Shown in pieces: positions 6,564 through 8,508 of a DNA stretch of 8,508 bases (its first letter is position 1; every line of letters starts with the position of its first letter). A program made the position numbers and the translations under genes. The DNA comes from DASXMX01 sp036794395 (lineage in GTDB: Bacteria; Planctomycetota; Phycisphaerae; Tepidisphaerales; Tepidisphaeraceae): the NCBI GenBank assembly GCA_036794395.1, contig DAIRGS010000299.1, forward strand, positions 1 to 8,508, in the 5' to 3' direction. The notes below the pieces were generated by a model, which searched no databases, had not been told where the DNA came from, and saw only the letters and a program-made list of their open reading frames with translations.

Positions 6564-7220
6564 TCACGCTCCCTTCTGTCCACTCATGCTCTTGGCCGCG
6601 GCAAGCGTGGCATCAAAGACTTTTGGATAAGTGCCGCACCGGCAAATATTGCCCCGAACCGCATGACGCACATCCGCTTCCGATGGATTCGGATTCCGAT
6701 CCAGCAACGCCGCACAGCTCATCACCATGCCCGGCGTGCAGAACCCGCACTGAAGCGCATCATGCTCCACAAACGCCTCCTGCACCGGATGCAACTTATC
6801 CCCCTGCGCCAGACCCTCAATCGTCTTGATCTGCCGCTTGCCCACATCAATCGCCAGCGTCATGCACGAACAAACCGGCATCCCATCCAGATGCACCGTA
6901 CACGCCGAACAAGCCCCGCGATCGCAAACCACCTTGGTCCCCGTCATGTCCAGATGATCGCGCAACACATGCGCCAGCGTCATCCGTGGCTCAACGGTAA
7001 TGGGATGGGATTTGCCATTGATATTCAGCGTGAGCTGAACCGCCCCAGGCCCAACAACCTTCCCCTCCGACGCCTTGGCCTGCGCCTCCGCCATCCCCGC
7101 CAAAGCCCCATCCAACAACACCGACGACGCGGCCGATACACCCGCGCCTCTCAAAAATCCGCGACGCGATAACCCGCTCCGCGAAATATCCGGTTTGTCA
7201 GGATCCAAATGATTGCCCAT
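6564..7220 (-). CDS. [2Fe-2S] subunit of molybdenum hydroxylase with Tat signal (PaoA-like)
   Basis: 218 residues; carries electrons from the molybdenum site to FAD. The N-terminus has a twin-arginine signal, SRRGFLRGAG (18-27), followed by a mildly hydrophobic stretch, so the folded complex is probably exported to the periplasm with the two signal-less partners riding along, as known for PaoABC. The plant-type ferredoxin domain has C99, C104, C107 and C119 (CDRGACSACTV then CSCMTLA). The helical [2Fe-2S] domain has C158, C161, C193 and C195 (CGFCTPG and CRCGTY). The usual CGAC is CSAC here, and C117 is an extra cysteine beside the ligand C119. The ATG at 7218-7220 has a GGAGG five bases upstream and yields the complete Tat signal. 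It is the first gene of the A-C-B-small operon. Confidence 0.95.
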   Translation of the reverse strand: MGNHLDPDKPDISRSGLSRRGFLRGAGVSAASSVLLDGALAGMAEAQAKASEGKVVGPGAVQLTLNINGKSHPITVEPRMTLAHVLRDHLDMTGTKVVCDRGACSACTVHLDGMPVCSCMTLAIDVGKRQIKTIEGLAQGDKLHPVQEAFVEHDALQCGFCTPGMVMSCAALLDRNPNPSEADVRHAVRGNICRCGTYPKVFDATLAAAKSMSGQKGA

Positions 7221-7225
7221 GAGCG

Positions 7226-7230
7226 CCTCC
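7226..7230 (-). promoter_or_regulatory. Ribosome binding site of the hydroxylase operon
   Basis: GGAGG on the minus strand (CCTCC on plus) stands five bases before the ATG of the Tat-bearing subunit. It is the only strong Shine-Dalgarno sequence I noticed in front of a first gene here, and it fixes that start. Confidence 0.75.
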
Positions 7231-7275
7231 GTTGCCAGTTTGAAGCAGAGATGTCTTTACCAAATTCGTTTAGCG

Positions 7276-7291
7276 GCCCCGCTCGCGGGGC
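7276..7291 (-). promoter_or_regulatory. GC-rich hairpin in the leader of the hydroxylase operon
   Basis: GCCCCG (7276-7281) pairs with CGGGGC (7286-7291) around a four-base loop, a perfect 6-bp G/C stem 55 bases before the first gene of the operon. On the minus strand it is followed by CGCTAAACGAATTTGG, not a T-run, so it is unlikely to be an intrinsic terminator for the upstream xdhC. Weak promoter-like hexamers lie just upstream on the minus strand: TTGTGA at 7321-7326 and GATAAC at 7299-7304, 16 bases apart. The hairpin may therefore sit near the 5' end of the operon message. Its role is unknown. Confidence 0.4.
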
Positions 7292-7380
7292 GTTAAAGGT
7301 TATCTAAACCCAAACCATTTTCACAAAAACCTCCGACTTTCCCACCCAAAGTAACTTCCGCCACAACCCCTTCACTTCTC

Positions 7381-7640
7381 CTCTCCCTCCGTGACTTCCT
7401 CTGTGCCCTCGGTGGTTAATCGTATTTTTTCTTCTTCGTGTCTCCGCGGTTGCACCAACATTCGTATCCGTGTCATCCGTGCAATCCGTGGTTCAATCTT
7501 TTTTCATCGAATTTCATCTGTGTCCATCCATGTTCATCTGTGGCGATGACTCTTCTCCATTCGAGCGCGCCTCCGTGTCTCTCTTCGAGCCTGAGCCTCA
7601 GAGCCGAAGGCCGTGCCTCCGTGGTTGCATCTCCTCTTCC
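7381..7640. repeat. Degenerate tandem CCGTG/CTGTG repeat tract
   Basis: This stretch is built from variants of (A/C)TC(C/T)GTG. ATCCGTG occurs at 7466, 7475 and 7484 (period 9). ATCTGTG, ATCCATG and ATCTGTG occur at 7516, 7526 and 7536 (period 10). CCTCCGTG occurs at 7570 and 7616, and CTCCGTG/CTCTGTG/CTCGGTG near 7386-7413. On the minus strand it reads as ACACGGAT/CACAGATG units. I recall such tracts scattered between genes in planctomycete and other environmental genomes. It fills most of the 377-bp gap between xdhC and the hydroxylase operon, which otherwise holds only the leader hairpin, and it runs into the end of xdhC. Open frames across it were judged spurious. Confidence 0.65.
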
Positions 7641-8431
7641 ATCCGTCCCCGCCGCGAAGCCCGCACCTGAATAATCTCCCCCAAAATACTGATCGCAATT
7701 TCCTCAGGCGTCTCCGCCCCAATATCCAGCCCAATCGGGTTCTTCACCCGTTCCAACATCGCATCCGTAATCCCCTCCGCCCGCAACCCATCATACACCG
7801 CATCCCGTTTCTTCTTGCTCCCGATCATCCCAATGTAAGCCGCCCGGCTGTTGATCACCCTTTTCAGCGCACTGGCATCCGTGGTAAATCCCTTGCTCAC
7901 CAGCGCAACATACGTCCGCTCGTCCGGCTCCGGCAACCCTTCAAATTCCGCCGACAAATGCAGCACCCGCTCCACATTCGGAAACCCAAAATCCTCCGGG
8001 TTGGCGTATTCCTCCCGATCGTCCGCAACCACAATCGAAAAATCCATCACCGACGCCACCCGCGCCAGCGCCCGCCCGCAATGCCCGCCCCCTACAATCA
8101 GCAACCGATCAGCAGGCATAACCACCTCAAGAAAAACCTCCGCCCGTCCCCCGCACACCGCTCCAAACGCGTCCTCATCTGTAAACTTCGGATTAAACGA
8201 ATAAGACTTGGTCACCGACACCCCCGCCGCCATCGCCGCGATCGAATCCCGGATCACGATCAACTCAAACAACCCCCCGCCAATCGACCCCCGCGTCGTC
8301 CGATCCGGATGAATAATCATCTTCGCCCCCGTCCGCCGCGGCACCGACCCGCTCTCCCGAACCACCGTCGCCACCACCACCGGCCGCCGAGCCCTCAGCT
8401 CCGCCGCCACGTCCCCAAACGCATTGTTCAT
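7598..8431 (-). CDS. xdhC: XdhC/CoxI-family molybdenum cofactor insertion protein
   Basis: 277 residues from ATG 8429-8431. XdhC-family proteins bind molybdenum cofactor, help in its sulfuration and hand it to a xanthine dehydrogenase-type apoenzyme; PaoD has this role for PaoABC. The N-terminal XdhC_CoxI domain is shown by RPVVVATVVRESGSVPRRTG (16-35), GSIGGGLFE (48-56) and AVCGGRAEVFLEV (91-103), with the family's CGG at 93-95. The C-terminal Rossmann domain has LLIVGGGHCGRALARVA (110-126), VVADDREEYAN (134-144) and AAYIGMIGSKKKRD (197-210). The chosen ATG gives the usual family N-terminus; a GTG at 8468-8470 would add 13 atypical residues. The family fold ends near residue 258; the last residues (about 264-277) come from repeat-like DNA. 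The protein is cytoplasmic with no signal. Its place upstream of the hydroxylase operon on the same strand fits a dedicated maturation factor. Confidence 0.93.
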   Translation of the reverse strand: MNNAFGDVAAELRARRPVVVATVVRESGSVPRRTGAKMIIHPDRTTRGSIGGGLFELIVIRDSIAAMAAGVSVTKSYSFNPKFTDEDAFGAVCGGRAEVFLEVVMPADRLLIVGGGHCGRALARVASVMDFSIVVADDREEYANPEDFGFPNVERVLHLSAEFEGLPEPDERTYVALVSKGFTTDASALKRVINSRAAYIGMIGSKKKRDAVYDGLRAEGITDAMLERVKNPIGLDIGAETPEEIAISILGEIIQVRASRRGRMEEEMQPRRHGLRL

Positions 8432-8508
8432 CGAATGTCGCAAACCGCCCTGCCACAAATCCCACCACACGACAACCGATCATTCCGCCAACCCCCAAGC
8501 CTACCCCC

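Noticed and set aside
7438..7674. Small plus-strand frames across the CCGTG repeat tract
   Set aside because: Cys/Pro/Ser-rich translations of a degenerate repeat, overlapping the xdhC end.
8432..8470. GTG start at 8470 for xdhC
   Set aside because: It adds MWWDLWQGGLRHS, which is unlike family N-termini. ATG at 8431 fits the usual start.

Overview
The window reads as a GC-rich bacterial chromosome segment, most likely from a planctomycete (Phycisphaerae-like). This rests on recall rather than a search. Two small hypothetical proteins look like types I know from planctomycetes: a two-helix membrane protein ending in a CPxC...CPEC zinc ribbon, and an 80-residue four-cysteine protein. Most starts also lack a clear Shine-Dalgarno sequence. 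No rRNA, tRNA, CRISPR array, phage gene or transposase is visible.

Left part (1-2108, plus strand): the 3' part of pabB (aminodeoxychorismate synthase component I, open at the left edge), a candidate terminator, a roughly 300-bp spacer dominated by a 58-bp tandem repeat built of small hairpins, then a class-IV PLP enzyme best called pabC (aminodeoxychorismate lyase). Together they would turn chorismate into p-aminobenzoate for folate synthesis. The glutaminase PabA is not in the window.

Middle (2156-2692, minus strand): a lone membrane/zinc-ribbon protein of unknown function, convergent with pabC, followed by a GC-rich palindromic repeat.

Right part (2795-8431, minus strand, read right to left): an XdhC-family molybdenum-cofactor insertion protein; a roughly 380-bp spacer with a degenerate 9-10-bp tandem repeat and a GC-rich leader hairpin; then a tightly packed operon for a three-subunit molybdenum hydroxylase resembling periplasmic aldehyde oxidoreductase PaoABC. 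Its order is the [2Fe-2S] subunit with a Tat signal, the large molybdopterin subunit, the FAD subunit with four cysteines that suggest an extra [4Fe-4S] cluster, and an 80-residue four-cysteine protein. The last three genes are joined by ATGA stop/start overlaps. The complex is probably assembled in the cytoplasm with help from XdhC and exported folded by the Tat signal on the small subunit. The substrate cannot be read from the sequence; aromatic or aliphatic aldehydes are a guess by analogy.

The most interesting points are the small four-cysteine protein coupled to the hydroxylase operon, the hairpin-rich tandem repeat, a palindromic element read in frame inside pabB, a repeat that appears to supply the C-terminal tail of XdhC, and an apparent loss of the conserved cofactor-contacting glutamate in PabC.
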